30,153 nt of DNA from a virus, in IMG/VR virus record IMGVR_UViG_3300025647_000179, positions 1 to 30,153 of that record. One strand, written 5' to 3'. Shown here in pieces: positions 7,996-14,987 of the stretch. The notes beneath the pieces were generated by a model that was not told the DNA's origin, did no database searches, and saw only the letters and a list, made by a program, of their open reading frames with translations. The position numbers were made by a program, and so were the translations under genes. How positions within the stretch are numbered: position 1 is the first letter of the stretch; each line of letters starts with the position of its first letter.

Positions 7996-8261
7996 CTTAT
8001 TTCTTTTTTATAGATTTCTAATAGTTCTTTTGACGTATATTTTGCATTATCTTCCCAATCTGTTGAATCACTCCATATAGAAGCATTACCCATTCTAAAA
8101 TAATTATCATCCGCCCATTCTGCAAAACCAATAGCAAATTCATCTGTTATTTGTTCTAACTTATCTAATTCACTTGGTGTTAAAATTGTGCATTTTATCT
8201 CACAATACGGCATATCACAATCCGTACAATTTATAATTTTAAACTTTTCTTTTAGTGTCAT
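7992..8261 (-). CDS. FAEWA-family protein (89 aa) with N-terminal cysteine cluster
   Basis: The N-terminus carries four cysteines close together (NCTDCDMPYCEIKC), a possible metal site. The C-terminal half (FAIGFAEWADDN ... SKELLEIYKKE) is a family also seen in the adjacent 57-aa gene. Its start overlaps the end of the helicase gene by 23 nt. No function can be assigned. Confidence 0.65.
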   Translation of the reverse strand: MTLKEKFKIINCTDCDMPYCEIKCTILTPSELDKLEQITDEFAIGFAEWADDNYFRMGNASIWSDSTDWEDNAKYTSKELLEIYKKEIR

Positions 8262-9483
8262 AATCTTTTTTAAAGTGTGATAATGTATAAGACTTCTTAT
8301 TCATTACTGATTTATAAATTTTATCTTCTATCCCTCCTCGTGTAAATATCCAGAATATTTTATTAAATTTACGAGTCATAGTAGTCATACGGTCGCGCCC
8401 CTGCCAATAACTCGTAGCGCTGAAGTCAATATTATAGAATACTAAATACTTTGCATTCTGTAGGCTTATTCCTTCACGACCAGATATAATCTGTAAGGCT
8501 ATTGACTTATCTGTTGAGTTAAATTCTTCTAAGTCATTTGTCAAGTTTTCGCCACCAAATACTTGACGCAATGCCTCAAGTTCAGCGATAAACTTATAAA
8601 ATATTCCAATCTTAACTCCTTTAAACTTATCTCGTATAAACTCAGCCTTACTACTATCTATGACCATTGTATTTCCAGACTCAAACTTAACCGTTCCGCT
8701 ATACATTTGGTGTAATTTCTGTTGTAATTTAACTGCTGTATCGGCTAGTATTACCTCTTCCTTTCCTTGTACTATTAAATCCTTTATAAGTTTATTACAC
8801 ATACTTATAGTAGATGGTTTCATATCAACATAAAGACATTCTTCCTCTATGACAGATTCAAATCCTGCCTGCTCTTGAGTATATGTAACATTATATACAT
8901 CAGTTATTGGCTGTATCTTATCTATATAAGCATTTTTATAACAAGTTGCTGGACCATGGCTTGTATACGTAACTCCTGGTATAACAAAGTCTTTAGCCCA
9001 CTTGTAAAAATTAGCGTACTTATTAAACGGAGAATAATCCGACACCCAATACTGATGGTATATCTGACTGTATCCTTCTGGAGTTGGAGTTCCTGATAAG
9101 AATATCATGGGTAAATTACCAAACATTTTCTTAAACATTTTAGTGGCTTTACCTGGCTTAGGTACGGCTCCGAATCTATGATGCTCGTCATGTATTACTA
9201 AGTCATAACTTTTGGTAAGTTTATGCATAGACTCATCATTCATGACCTGCATAGAGAAGTGTTTGTTATATCCAAACTCATCGTAATCAGACTTGATTGA
9301 ACTCATAGCGATCTTCTTAGTAAGGAATAACACCTTCTTAGCACCGTATAGTCTAGCTATTTCCATAGACGTAGCTGTCTTACCAGTTCTAACGCTCATG
9401 CATAGATATACTATCTTCTTGTCTTTGAGTATATTAACTCCTTTATTGGCGTTCTCTACTTGGTAGTCTCTAAGATTCTTCAT
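8239..9483 (-). CDS. SF2 (DExH-type) DNA helicase/ATPase (414 aa)
   Basis: All main superfamily 2 motifs are present: Walker A MSVRTGKT (29-36), Walker B DEHH (99-102), motif III SGTPTP (130-135), a C-terminal RecA-like half with IISGREGISLQ (332-342), and motif VI QGRDR (361-365) with the arginine finger. This would be an ATP-driven DNA translocase or helicase in phage replication or repair, resembling phage members of the SNF2/DEAD relatives. The ATG at 9483 (MKNLRDYQVENA) is preferred; an ATG 12 nt earlier would lengthen overlap with the 41-aa gene. GC content is somewhat higher than in flanking small genes. Confidence 0.88.
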   Translation of the reverse strand: MKNLRDYQVENANKGVNILKDKKIVYLCMSVRTGKTATSMEIARLYGAKKVLFLTKKIAMSSIKSDYDEFGYNKHFSMQVMNDESMHKLTKSYDLVIHDEHHRFGAVPKPGKATKMFKKMFGNLPMIFLSGTPTPEGYSQIYHQYWVSDYSPFNKYANFYKWAKDFVIPGVTYTSHGPATCYKNAYIDKIQPITDVYNVTYTQEQAGFESVIEEECLYVDMKPSTISMCNKLIKDLIVQGKEEVILADTAVKLQQKLHQMYSGTVKFESGNTMVIDSSKAEFIRDKFKGVKIGIFYKFIAELEALRQVFGGENLTNDLEEFNSTDKSIALQIISGREGISLQNAKYLVFYNIDFSATSYWQGRDRMTTMTRKFNKIFWIFTRGGIEDKIYKSVMNKKSYTLSHFKKDYDTKRKV

Positions 9484-9595
9484 AAACAACAACATATCTA
9501 TTACCTTCTACGTCTTTTGGTACTCCAGATAGCAATATCTGCTTAGCTTCTTCTATTGGAAGTAATGCTAATGTACATTCCATGTGTATTATCAT
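9470..9595 (-). CDS. Possible small protein (41 aa)
   Basis: This short ORF fills the 96-nt gap between the helicase and the 111-aa gene. It reads MIIHMECTLALLPIEEAKQI and ends GNRYVVVYEES. Its start overlaps the upstream stop as ATGA (9592-9595) and its end overlaps the helicase start by 14 nt, matching the operon's packing style. No family recognised. Confidence 0.65.
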   Translation of the reverse strand: MIIHMECTLALLPIEEAKQILLSGVPKDVEGNRYVVVYEES

Positions 9596-9927
9596 AGTAA
9601 TTTATCAAAAAGAATTGTACCTTTTTTTCTTGCTAACTCTACGTTCTGAATGAACTTGTCTGTAAATTCAGAAAAAAGAATTGAGTCTGGCTCGTTTAAA
9701 GACGCTATTTGTTGAATTAATCTATGCTTGAATCGTATTGAGTTTGTTACAAGCTCTGGGTATTTTGAGTAAATCTCATTGTATTTATTAGATACTTCTT
9801 TCTCGATTTCTTTAGTAAGCATATTGTAATACATTTTAGCTTTGCCTTTTAATCTATAATCATCAGCTAATTCGTTAGCTAATTGAAACGTTATTAAAAG
9901 TTCCAATCCATTTTTATATTTTTCCAT
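9592..9927 (-). CDS. Hypothetical helical protein (111 aa)
   Basis: The sequence is predicted helical throughout (LLITFQLANELADDYRLKG, MLTKEIEKEVSNKYNEIY), with no cysteine cluster, membrane segment or motif that I recognise. It lies between the primase-helicase and the SF2 helicase, overlapping the 85-aa gene by 14 nt, so a replication accessory role is possible but unsupported. Confidence 0.5.
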   Translation of the reverse strand: MEKYKNGLELLITFQLANELADDYRLKGKAKMYYNMLTKEIEKEVSNKYNEIYSKYPELVTNSIRFKHRLIQQIASLNEPDSILFSEFTDKFIQNVELARKKGTILFDKLL

Positions 9928-10171
9928 ATCTTAAATATTTATAAACATCATTAATTTTTTTGTCAGCATTGGCTACTGTTTTATACCTAACCGAACCTAG
10001 ACTTTCCGAACTAGTATGCTGAACGTCATTGATATACTTTATGTCTTTGCCGTCCGTTGTAATTCCACCTCTTCGAACGGCTATTCTATAATGAGTAGAG
10101 TCTTTCTTTATATAGACCTGATAATCATTATCTATGCACCATTGCGCATCAGAAAGTAAATTGCTCGTCAT
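9914..10171 (-). CDS. Hypothetical small protein (85 aa)
   Basis: An 85-residue protein with alternating charged beta-like segments (YQVYIKKDSTHYRIAVRRGG) and a C-terminal helix. Its first 23 nt overlap the end of the primase gene, implying translational coupling to it. No known family recognised. Confidence 0.5.
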   Translation of the reverse strand: MTSNLLSDAQWCIDNDYQVYIKKDSTHYRIAVRRGGITTDGKDIKYINDVQHTSSESLGSVRYKTVANADKKINDVYKYLRYGKI

Positions 10172-12548
10172 CTTTAGTTCCTATAAATTTAATCCAGTTC
10201 CCTGATGCACTTCTACCATCAGCAGGTACATTACCAGTCATAAACACTCCATACGATATTAACCATTTGTAAAACTCTGTCCTTGAGATAGTTCTCTTGG
10301 CTTTTGGCGCAAAATCAGGATTACAAATAATGAAATCCATGTAAAGGTCTTGCTTGAACACAACTTCATTAAGGACTAATTTATCACAATATGGCTTACC
10401 ACCTAACAATCCGCACCACTCAATAAATTCATGGCAAGTTTCTGCTGATAACTTACGTATCTTTAGATTGACAAATGTACTCTTAATTAGCCCAGTATTC
10501 AAGTATTTCTTCAAATTATTTATCATATAATTATCAAACCTACACCATTCGCTTATGTCCCACTCAGAAAAAAATAATCTACCAAACTCTACTTGAGGTG
10601 TAAACGACTTGTTATAGAATTGCTTAAACTCTAACTCCCACTTACGTCTCTCAAATGAATTACCCTTACCTTTAATAGCATAGTTAGTTGTAATAACTAT
10701 CTTAGGCGACTTAATAAATGGCACGTGCATTGCGTCCTTATTCTTTCGTTCTAGCGTTATACCTTCTGTAATTACGCTAAACAGCCTTTCAAAGTTAAAG
10801 TCTTTCTTGACGTCATCGAATGATATAATCTGAGTGTCTACCGATACAGTTTGGTACGGAAAGGAGCTATCAAAACTCATTCGTTTACCATCGATAAATG
10901 CCAACTTCTTCATTTGAGATATTCCATTCACAAACAATCCCTTACCAGTACCTCCTTCTGGATCGTCTGTAATAACTTCATCGTTTAAAATAACAGCAGG
11001 ACAGTACGATAGATTCTTGTACTGATGTAGCATAAACCCAATAGTACTCTCTAATGACTCTATTCTAAGCTTTTCTTGATTGGAAACGTTTGATATGAAA
11101 GTCTTATAATCACACTCATCAACTGAACAAATATCAAATTCACGCTTAATTACTTGGTCAGCCCATACATAACCACCTAAATCTAAATAGTCTATGATAT
11201 TAATATCGGTCTTTGTTACGTTTACTGCACAGTTTATATAATATAGATATGCATTATCCTTATTGTCTTCCATAAAGTGCACGTCAACAGATGATAATAG
11301 CGATAGAAAATCTTCTTTAAAGAACCTAGTCTTGTCAGCAAAATAATTATATACTGATAAATCATCTCCATTCTGTAAATATCTAAGCACGAAGTCTTTT
11401 ATTTCATCTTCAGAAGTATGATCTATTAAATTATTAGTAACTTTAACGAATATGAAATTCTTGCCTCCATTTGGCATGTATTTATAATACCCATGGTCTT
11501 CTAAAAACTCTCTAAACATATAATGAACAATACTAATAGCTCCCTTGTCTGACTTAGTCCAAAACTTTCTAATTGATTCGTCGCTATCTATTGATTCTAT
11601 TACTGTATTAATATCTTGTTCTGAAAGATTTGTACTTGAAAGTTCTTGTTTAATTTCTTTTTTAGATACTCCTCTTTTTATTTTTTGTCTTACTTGAGAT
11701 AATTTATCGTCATCTTCATAGAATTTAGAGCCAAATGCCGCGGTGTTTCTATAAGCTGAGTTAATTATGGTATTTATTTCAGACATTGGGTGATTCTTAC
11801 TAACGAATTGTGATAAAACATATTCAGACAATGACTTACTTACTCCATAATCGTTGAATGCAGATGCTAATATAAACATATTGTTGTTTCTTTTTCCATC
11901 AACCATAGGATATTTTCTTGTCCACCATTTCATAAGAATATCTATTATTTTATTCTCATTTGTTATTGGTATACTTGGCTGTGATGTAGCTTTATCCATC
12001 TCTACATACTGATGTTCTGCAATTACATCCCACACTTCAGAGTCTTTATTGAAATAAATATCTTTGTCATAAGACTCGTAGCATACTCTAGATATGTTTT
12101 TTGAGGTGGTATCGAAATATTCTGAATTAAAATGGTGTTCTAATGCGTTAAAATAATTCTTATGCTCTTGAATATCCTTAGGTATTTTTACAATAACTTT
12201 AAGACCGTCTCCTGATGGAGATACAAATACTGAATAAACATATTTATCTGTAGATATAATTTCTTTCTCAACATTCATTTCTTTAACACTTGGATATCCG
12301 TCAAAATCAAGACATATAAATCCACTATGTTCTATAATAGCACTATCTAATCTTTTATTAAACGTTCCAGAGAAGCATATTGCTGGTAATTGTTGCTTTA
12401 ATTCGTTACGCTTTGTTTTGTCTTTCTCCTTTCTGATAAGCTCTACCAATTCCTTTGACTTACCTTCCTTGATTCTGGTAAGTATAGTATCGATATTCTT
12501 AAAGAAAGGCGTTGACGTTTCTTTAATGTTTTTAAAAATTGTTATCAT
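10149..12548 (-). CDS. Primase-helicase: BT4734/VirE-like N-terminus plus SF3-type ATPase (799 aa)
   Basis: Residues ~50-175 match the BT4734-like (VirE N-terminal) domain of Bacteroidetes mobile elements: GFICLDFDG (76-84), VFVSPSGDGLKVIV (107-120) and RVCYESYD (154-161). This domain resembles the catalytic fold of archaeo-eukaryotic primases. A PriCT-like helical region (MKWWTRKYP, then MFILASAFNDYG) follows. The C-terminal ATPase has Walker A EGGTGKG (531-537), Walker B IISFDDV (574-580), sensor VITTN (618-622) and an arginine-rich SFERRKWELEF. Walker A ends in GKG rather than GKS/T. It would prime and unwind DNA at the phage origin. A terminator separates it from the SSB-like gene upstream. 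Confidence 0.85.
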   Translation of the reverse strand: MITIFKNIKETSTPFFKNIDTILTRIKEGKSKELVELIRKEKDKTKRNELKQQLPAICFSGTFNKRLDSAIIEHSGFICLDFDGYPSVKEMNVEKEIISTDKYVYSVFVSPSGDGLKVIVKIPKDIQEHKNYFNALEHHFNSEYFDTTSKNISRVCYESYDKDIYFNKDSEVWDVIAEHQYVEMDKATSQPSIPITNENKIIDILMKWWTRKYPMVDGKRNNNMFILASAFNDYGVSKSLSEYVLSQFVSKNHPMSEINTIINSAYRNTAAFGSKFYEDDDKLSQVRQKIKRGVSKKEIKQELSSTNLSEQDINTVIESIDSDESIRKFWTKSDKGAISIVHYMFREFLEDHGYYKYMPNGGKNFIFVKVTNNLIDHTSEDEIKDFVLRYLQNGDDLSVYNYFADKTRFFKEDFLSLLSSVDVHFMEDNKDNAYLYYINCAVNVTKTDINIIDYLDLGGYVWADQVIKREFDICSVDECDYKTFISNVSNQEKLRIESLESTIGFMLHQYKNLSYCPAVILNDEVITDDPEGGTGKGLFVNGISQMKKLAFIDGKRMSFDSSFPYQTVSVDTQIISFDDVKKDFNFERLFSVITEGITLERKNKDAMHVPFIKSPKIVITTNYAIKGKGNSFERRKWELEFKQFYNKSFTPQVEFGRLFFSEWDISEWCRFDNYMINNLKKYLNTGLIKSTFVNLKIRKLSAETCHEFIEWCGLLGGKPYCDKLVLNEVVFKQDLYMDFIICNPDFAPKAKRTISRTEFYKWLISYGVFMTGNVPADGRSASGNWIKFIGTKDDEQFTF

Positions 12549-12562
12549 AAGTTTAGATTAAA

Positions 12563-12580
12563 ACAGCCCCGAAGGGCTGT
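12563..12580 (-). terminator. Rho-independent terminator with UUCG loop after the SSB-like gene
   Basis: On the minus strand ACAGCCC-TTCG-GGGCTGT forms a perfect 7-bp stem with a UUCG tetraloop, followed by TTTTAATC. It lies between the SSB-like stop (12586) and the primase start (12548). It should lower transcription of the primase and all genes to the left, so these may depend on read-through, antitermination or a local promoter. Confidence 0.8.
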
Positions 12581-12585
12581 TAGTT

Positions 12586-12897
12586 TTAGAATGGCAAATC
12601 ATTTTGTGGTGGCTGTTCTGCTTGAACCGTAGCTGACTTGTCTACTTTCCATCCTTGAATAGTGTTGAAGTATTTTGACTCTCCTTGTGGGTTAACCCAT
12701 TTACGACCTCTTAGGTTTATTCCTACAATTACGTCATCGCCTACATTTACTTTGTCAAGCAATGAACACTTGTTGAACTCGATGCTAATACTCTGTGGGT
12801 ATTGTTCCTGAGTGGTTACTACTAATTCTCTCTTTGAGAATGTTGCCGACACCTCTTGTGTGGCTCCGATAAATTCTACCTTACCTGATACTTCCAT
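12586..12897 (-). CDS. DUF3127-type single-stranded-DNA-binding-like protein (103 aa)
   Basis: The protein begins MEVSGKVEFIGATQEVSATF and contains KRELVVTTQEQYPQSISIEF, then VNVGDDVIVGINLRGRKW. These are hallmarks of the DUF3127 family, a single OB-fold of Bacteroidetes. The C-terminus is a flexible Gln/Pro tail ending NDLPF (99-103), which mimics the acidic DDIPF tip with which bacterial SSB recruits partners. I therefore infer that it is the phage SSB, coating single strands made by the exonuclease and helicases. It has its own terminator, consistent with separate, higher expression. Confidence 0.8.
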   Translation of the reverse strand: MEVSGKVEFIGATQEVSATFSKRELVVTTQEQYPQSISIEFNKCSLLDKVNVGDDVIVGINLRGRKWVNPQGESKYFNTIQGWKVDKSATVQAEQPPQNDLPF

Positions 12898-12962
12898 AAT
12901 ATTTGATTTGATTTGCTTACCTTTTTTACTGTTGTCGGCTATTCAGTTTTTTTAGTGTATTA

Positions 12963-12997
12963 TACTATTATTAAAGTTAAGGGTACGCAATAGTTAG
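12963..12997. repeat. 35-bp border element, copy A
   Basis: This 35-bp sequence ending GGGTACGCAATAGTTAG is repeated at 15751-15785 with three mismatches. It stands immediately left of the first ORF of cassette-like array 1, and its last five bases are the start of that array's first core. It is about 65 nt upstream of the SSB-like gene. It could be an attI-like insertion point or a shared leader/regulatory sequence. Confidence 0.7.
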
Positions 12998-13296
12998 CAA
13001 TAATTATCACGACAATAGTCTTCATAGTCAAAAACACCATCTTTTGTAATAGCTATTCTGTCTATTTTTCCATCTTCGTGTAACCACACTGCAAAAATTC
13101 TATGATTACTTGCTTGTATTGCCATTTCTTTAGCAATATCTTCTTCAAATTCATAATCTCTATCCGACTCAAATTTTGACGAAATTGGTAAAGAATTTTC
13201 TTTTCCAAAAAAATATTTTTCTTTATATTTATTAGTGAATGTATCAGAAAATGTAAATTTCCAATCATCTGTAATAATAGTGCTTCTATATCCCAT
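12994..13296 (-). CDS. Cassette gene 1: hypothetical protein (100 aa)
   Basis: An acidic protein starting MGYRSTIITDDWKFTFSDTF and ending in a Cys-containing tail (DYCRDNYC). It has no signal peptide or membrane helix and no recognised domain. The stop codon TAA lies inside the core sequence (TGCTAAC on the minus strand), a property shared with many integron cassette genes. The start is 11 nt inside the other core. Confidence 0.6.
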   Translation of the reverse strand: MGYRSTIITDDWKFTFSDTFTNKYKEKYFFGKENSLPISSKFESDRDYEFEEDIAKEMAIQASNHRIFAVWLHEDGKIDRIAITKDGVFDYEDYCRDNYC

Positions 13297-13307
13297 AATA
13301 TAACTAT

Positions 13308-13440
13308 TGCTAACATCGGTTTTGCTCTATTGCGGTTTTGGGCATAACTGAATATTCTATTTGTATTTGTTAATTTTGTTTTTAAATCTAAACTTTTGGC
13401 TTACTTCCCCGCAACAAAGCAAAGCCGAGAAACGTTATGT
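13308..13440. repeat. attC-like imperfect palindrome 1
   Basis: The left core is GCTAAC (13309-13314) and the right core GTTATGT (13434-13440). Between them TCGGTTTTGCTCTATTGCGG (13316-13335) pairs with CCGCAACAAAGCAAAGCCGA (13409-13428), 17 of 20 positions complementary. An A/T-rich centre separates the arms. The overall length of ~132 nt is within the known attC range. Confidence 0.7.
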
Positions 13441-13710
13441 GATATATTCATCACCTAAGTAGTCAACTATGCCTTTTGCTTGATTTATTGCTTGATTAAC
13501 AGAAGTAAATCTTCCTCCATCATTGCACTCTCCTAAATTCAAAGGTTGGTTTTTACTTCCGTTTCTATATAAATGACATACTACATCTTTTTTTTCTGTC
13601 CATTTATCTTTCTTTTCGTCATATTCTTCATAAACATTTCTCCAAGCAACTATTTTACTGTTTGAATATGTTTCTTCTTTTAAATCCTCTTTTCTGAAAT
13701 TCCTATCCAT
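13435..13710 (-). CDS. Cassette gene 2: hypothetical protein (91 aa)
   Basis: A charged protein starting MDRNFRKEDLKEETYSNSKI, with WRNVYEEYDEKKDKWTEKK and a C-terminal FTSVNQAINQAKGIVDYL helix. No recognised family. Its stop codon TAA falls within the core (CACATAAC on the minus strand), as for cassette genes 1 and 6. Confidence 0.6.
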   Translation of the reverse strand: MDRNFRKEDLKEETYSNSKIVAWRNVYEEYDEKKDKWTEKKDVVCHLYRNGSKNQPLNLGECNDGGRFTSVNQAINQAKGIVDYLGDEYIT

Positions 13711-13765
13711 AATATATAGGTGTTGGGTTTTATTACTCCGCCCAGAAGTTTATGAAAAGCCCCGC

Positions 13766-13896
13766 CACTAACAACGTGTATAAGAAATGGCGGGTTCGGT
13801 GCTTAATTGATGTTTTGTGCTTCTATTAATGTTTTGTTTTAAATTGAATGTTCTCGTTTCTTAATCCGCCACTTCGCCAAGTTGCAAACGTTGTGG
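13766..13896. repeat. attC-like imperfect palindrome 2
   Basis: Cores are CACTAAC (13766-13772) and GTTGTGG (13890-13896). GAAATGGCGGGTT (13784-13796) is complementary to the arm at 13863-13875 (AATCCGCCACTTC) at 11 of 13 positions. The left arm, CACTAACAACGTGTATAAG and following bases, is nearly repeated at 16362. A second local hairpin, CCCGCCA (13761-13767) with TGGCGGG (13788-13794), overlaps the left core and could act as a terminator on the minus strand. Confidence 0.65.
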
Positions 13897-13901
13897 TGCA
13901 T

Positions 13902-14126
13902 TTAGAAAACGAAAGGCTTTCCATTTACCAAATCAACATTTACAGGATGATAATCATCAATTCCAGTCTTCGATACCATCCAACACCCATCCCAATGGCT
14001 GAATGTGAATGTTCTTTTTGTTCCAGGGCATTTTGTGCACCTAACACGGTCCCCTTCTTTTAGTATTTTCTTAGCCAATAATTCAGCCTTTTTACCTAAT
14101 TCTTTACGCTCTTTTGAAACTTCCAT
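13902..14126 (-). CDS. Cassette gene 3: hypothetical protein (74 aa)
   Basis: The ATG at 14126 (MEVSKERKELGKKAELLAKK) is chosen, because the earlier ATG at 14162 would start inside the attC-like palindrome and cross its core. The protein is a lysine-rich helix followed by CTKCPGTKRTFTF and HWDGCW, then a hydrophobic C-terminal strand (NGKPFVF). The CxxC suggests a small metal-binding or structural knuckle. No family recognised. Confidence 0.6.
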   Translation of the reverse strand: MEVSKERKELGKKAELLAKKILKEGDRVRCTKCPGTKRTFTFSHWDGCWMVSKTGIDDYHPVNVDLVNGKPFVF

Positions 14127-14140
14127 AAGTGGAAAACGCA

Positions 14141-14273
14141 CCACAACACAGTATAAAATCAAGCGGGGTTGCAGTGTCTTTTTGACCGCTTCGGCTGTTT
14201 AAGTTAGTTCGCTGCTGTTCGAGAAGTGTTTGCCGTTCATTCCCCGCCATCTTTTATACTCGGCACGTTAGGG
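14141..14273. repeat. attC-like imperfect palindrome 3
   Basis: Cores are CCACAAC (14141-14147) and GTTAGGG (14267-14273). The arms are AGTATAAAATCAAGCGGGG (14150-14168) and CCCCGCCATCTTTTATACT (14242-14260), complementary at 15 of 19 positions with mismatches clustered in the middle. The 73-nt centre has no long ORF. Total ~133 nt. Confidence 0.75.
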
Positions 14274-14282
14274 TGCATAGCT

Positions 14283-14444
14283 TTATCTCGTCATTAAATA
14301 CATCATCTTTATCTCATAATCTATAAACCCCATTTTTTTTGCGTGTTTATCGGCTAAATCAGGAGTTTTAAAATGTTTAAATGTTAAATCTTCGTTTCCT
14401 TTACGAATGAAATAAACCTCAGGGTAATGTTTAATTTTTGTCAT
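14283..14444 (-). CDS. Cassette gene 4b: small basic protein (53 aa)
   Basis: Starts MTKIKHYPEVYFIRKGNEDL and contains FKTPDLADKHAKKMG, ending in a methionine-rich helix (IKMMYLMTR). The stop lies 7 nt inside the core GTTAGGGTGC. No family recognised. It and the 59-aa gene share one module, separated by a single base. Confidence 0.55.
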   Translation of the reverse strand: MTKIKHYPEVYFIRKGNEDLTFKHFKTPDLADKHAKKMGFIDYEIKMMYLMTR

Positions 14445-14445
14445 C

Positions 14446-14625
14446 TTAATTTTCGTTTATTAATTCATCAATTTGCTCTTTACAGTCGTCAACTGACATT
14501 CCGTGTCTTGCAGCACAGTCACTATCGCTTAAATCGTAATACGCATAATTTACATAACATAAATTTTCATAGTTATAGTCGTTTTTAACTATTTCAAATC
14601 CCTTATAATCTATTGATCCTTTCAT
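14446..14625 (-). CDS. Cassette gene 4a: small acidic protein (59 aa)
   Basis: Starts MKGSIDYKGFEIVKNDYNYE and contains YYDLSDSDCAARHGMSVDDC followed by KEQIDELINEN. Such 'KGxxIxxxD...IDELI' small proteins occur across Bacteroidetes, but no function is known to me. It is the first gene of its module, with a 43-nt gap to the GCACCCTAAC core. Confidence 0.6.
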   Translation of the reverse strand: MKGSIDYKGFEIVKNDYNYENLCYVNYAYYDLSDSDCAARHGMSVDDCKEQIDELINEN

Positions 14626-14671
14626 AATTTTTATTTATTTAATAATATTTTTTTTAATTACCCACTACGCA

Positions 14672-14760
14672 CCCTAACAAGCGTTTGGAGCAAGTTGCAG
14701 AAATTTTATCTTTCTATTCACGCTCTCGGTGGCAACCTGCACCAAGCGCAACCGTTGTAT
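14672..14760. repeat. attC-like imperfect palindrome 4
   Basis: Cores are CCCTAAC (14672-14678) and GTTGTAT (14754-14760). CGTTTGGAGCAAGTTG (14682-14697) pairs with CAACCTGCACCAAGCG (14733-14748) at 13 of 16 positions. At 89 nt, with TAACAAGCGTTTGG on the left and ACCAAGCGCAACCG on the right, this one most resembles chromosomal-integron attC/VCR-type sites. Confidence 0.75.
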
Positions 14761-14780
14761 GTAAGTTATAGCTCTTTCAG

Positions 14781-14987
14781 CTACACAATTTTATCTAACG
14801 CCATTTGAACAATATCTTCTGTTTGTTCATTGCTTAATATCTGATATACGTCTATTCCTTGTATGGATATTGTTACGTCTTCTAATTCTGCTGGAGACTC
14901 AGCAAAGTGCCAAGCTTGAAAAGCTGGTTTATGATAATTTCCCTCAACTTCAAATGTTATACCAGCATATTCTACTTCTATTATCAT
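14781..14987 (-). CDS. Small acidic protein (68 aa) coupled to the exonuclease
   Basis: A compact acidic protein, MIIEVEYAGITFEVEGNY, with LEDVTISIQGIDVYQIL and an EDIVQMALDKIV helix. The start overlaps the exonuclease stop as ATGA, so it belongs to the phage core operon and not to the cassette modules. No family recognised. Confidence 0.6.
   Translation of the reverse strand: MIIEVEYAGITFEVEGNYHKPAFQAWHFAESPAELEDVTISIQGIDVYQILSNEQTEDIVQMALDKIV

Larger units (their letters stand above)
12993..14760. mobile_element. Integron-like gene cassette array 1
   Basis: There are four consecutive modules, each a small minus-strand gene or gene pair bracketed by inverted cores. The pairs are GTTAGCAATA (12993) with TATTGCTAAC (13305-13314), GTTGTGGTGC (13890-13899) with GCACCACAAC (14138-14147), and GTTAGGGTGC (14267-14276) with GCACCCTAAC (14669-14678). 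The second module's pair is only partial (GTTATGTG at 13434 with CACTAAC at 13766). Modules are separated by imperfect palindromes of 89-133 nt resembling attC sites. The cargo genes are unrelated to one another and to phage families, and sit in the operon's direction. No integrase is visible in the window. The element class is inferred from architecture. Confidence 0.7.

Noticed and set aside
13062-13316. Alternative minus-strand frame of 84 codons overlapping cassette gene 1
   Set aside because: It begins inside the core/palindrome region and has an Ile/Leu/Lys-biased content typical of an off-frame read; the other frame ends in the core as in sister cassettes.
13759-13800. Simple terminator interpretation of the CCCGCCA/TGGCGGG hairpin
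   Set aside because: It may terminate weakly on the minus strand, but the core CACTAAC, the distant complementary arm and the near-copy at 16362 are not explained by a terminator alone.
13848-14202. Plus-strand ORFs of 71 and 65 codons across cassette 3
   Set aside because: They run through the palindromes and have low-quality composition; the minus-strand 74-aa frame fits between the cores.
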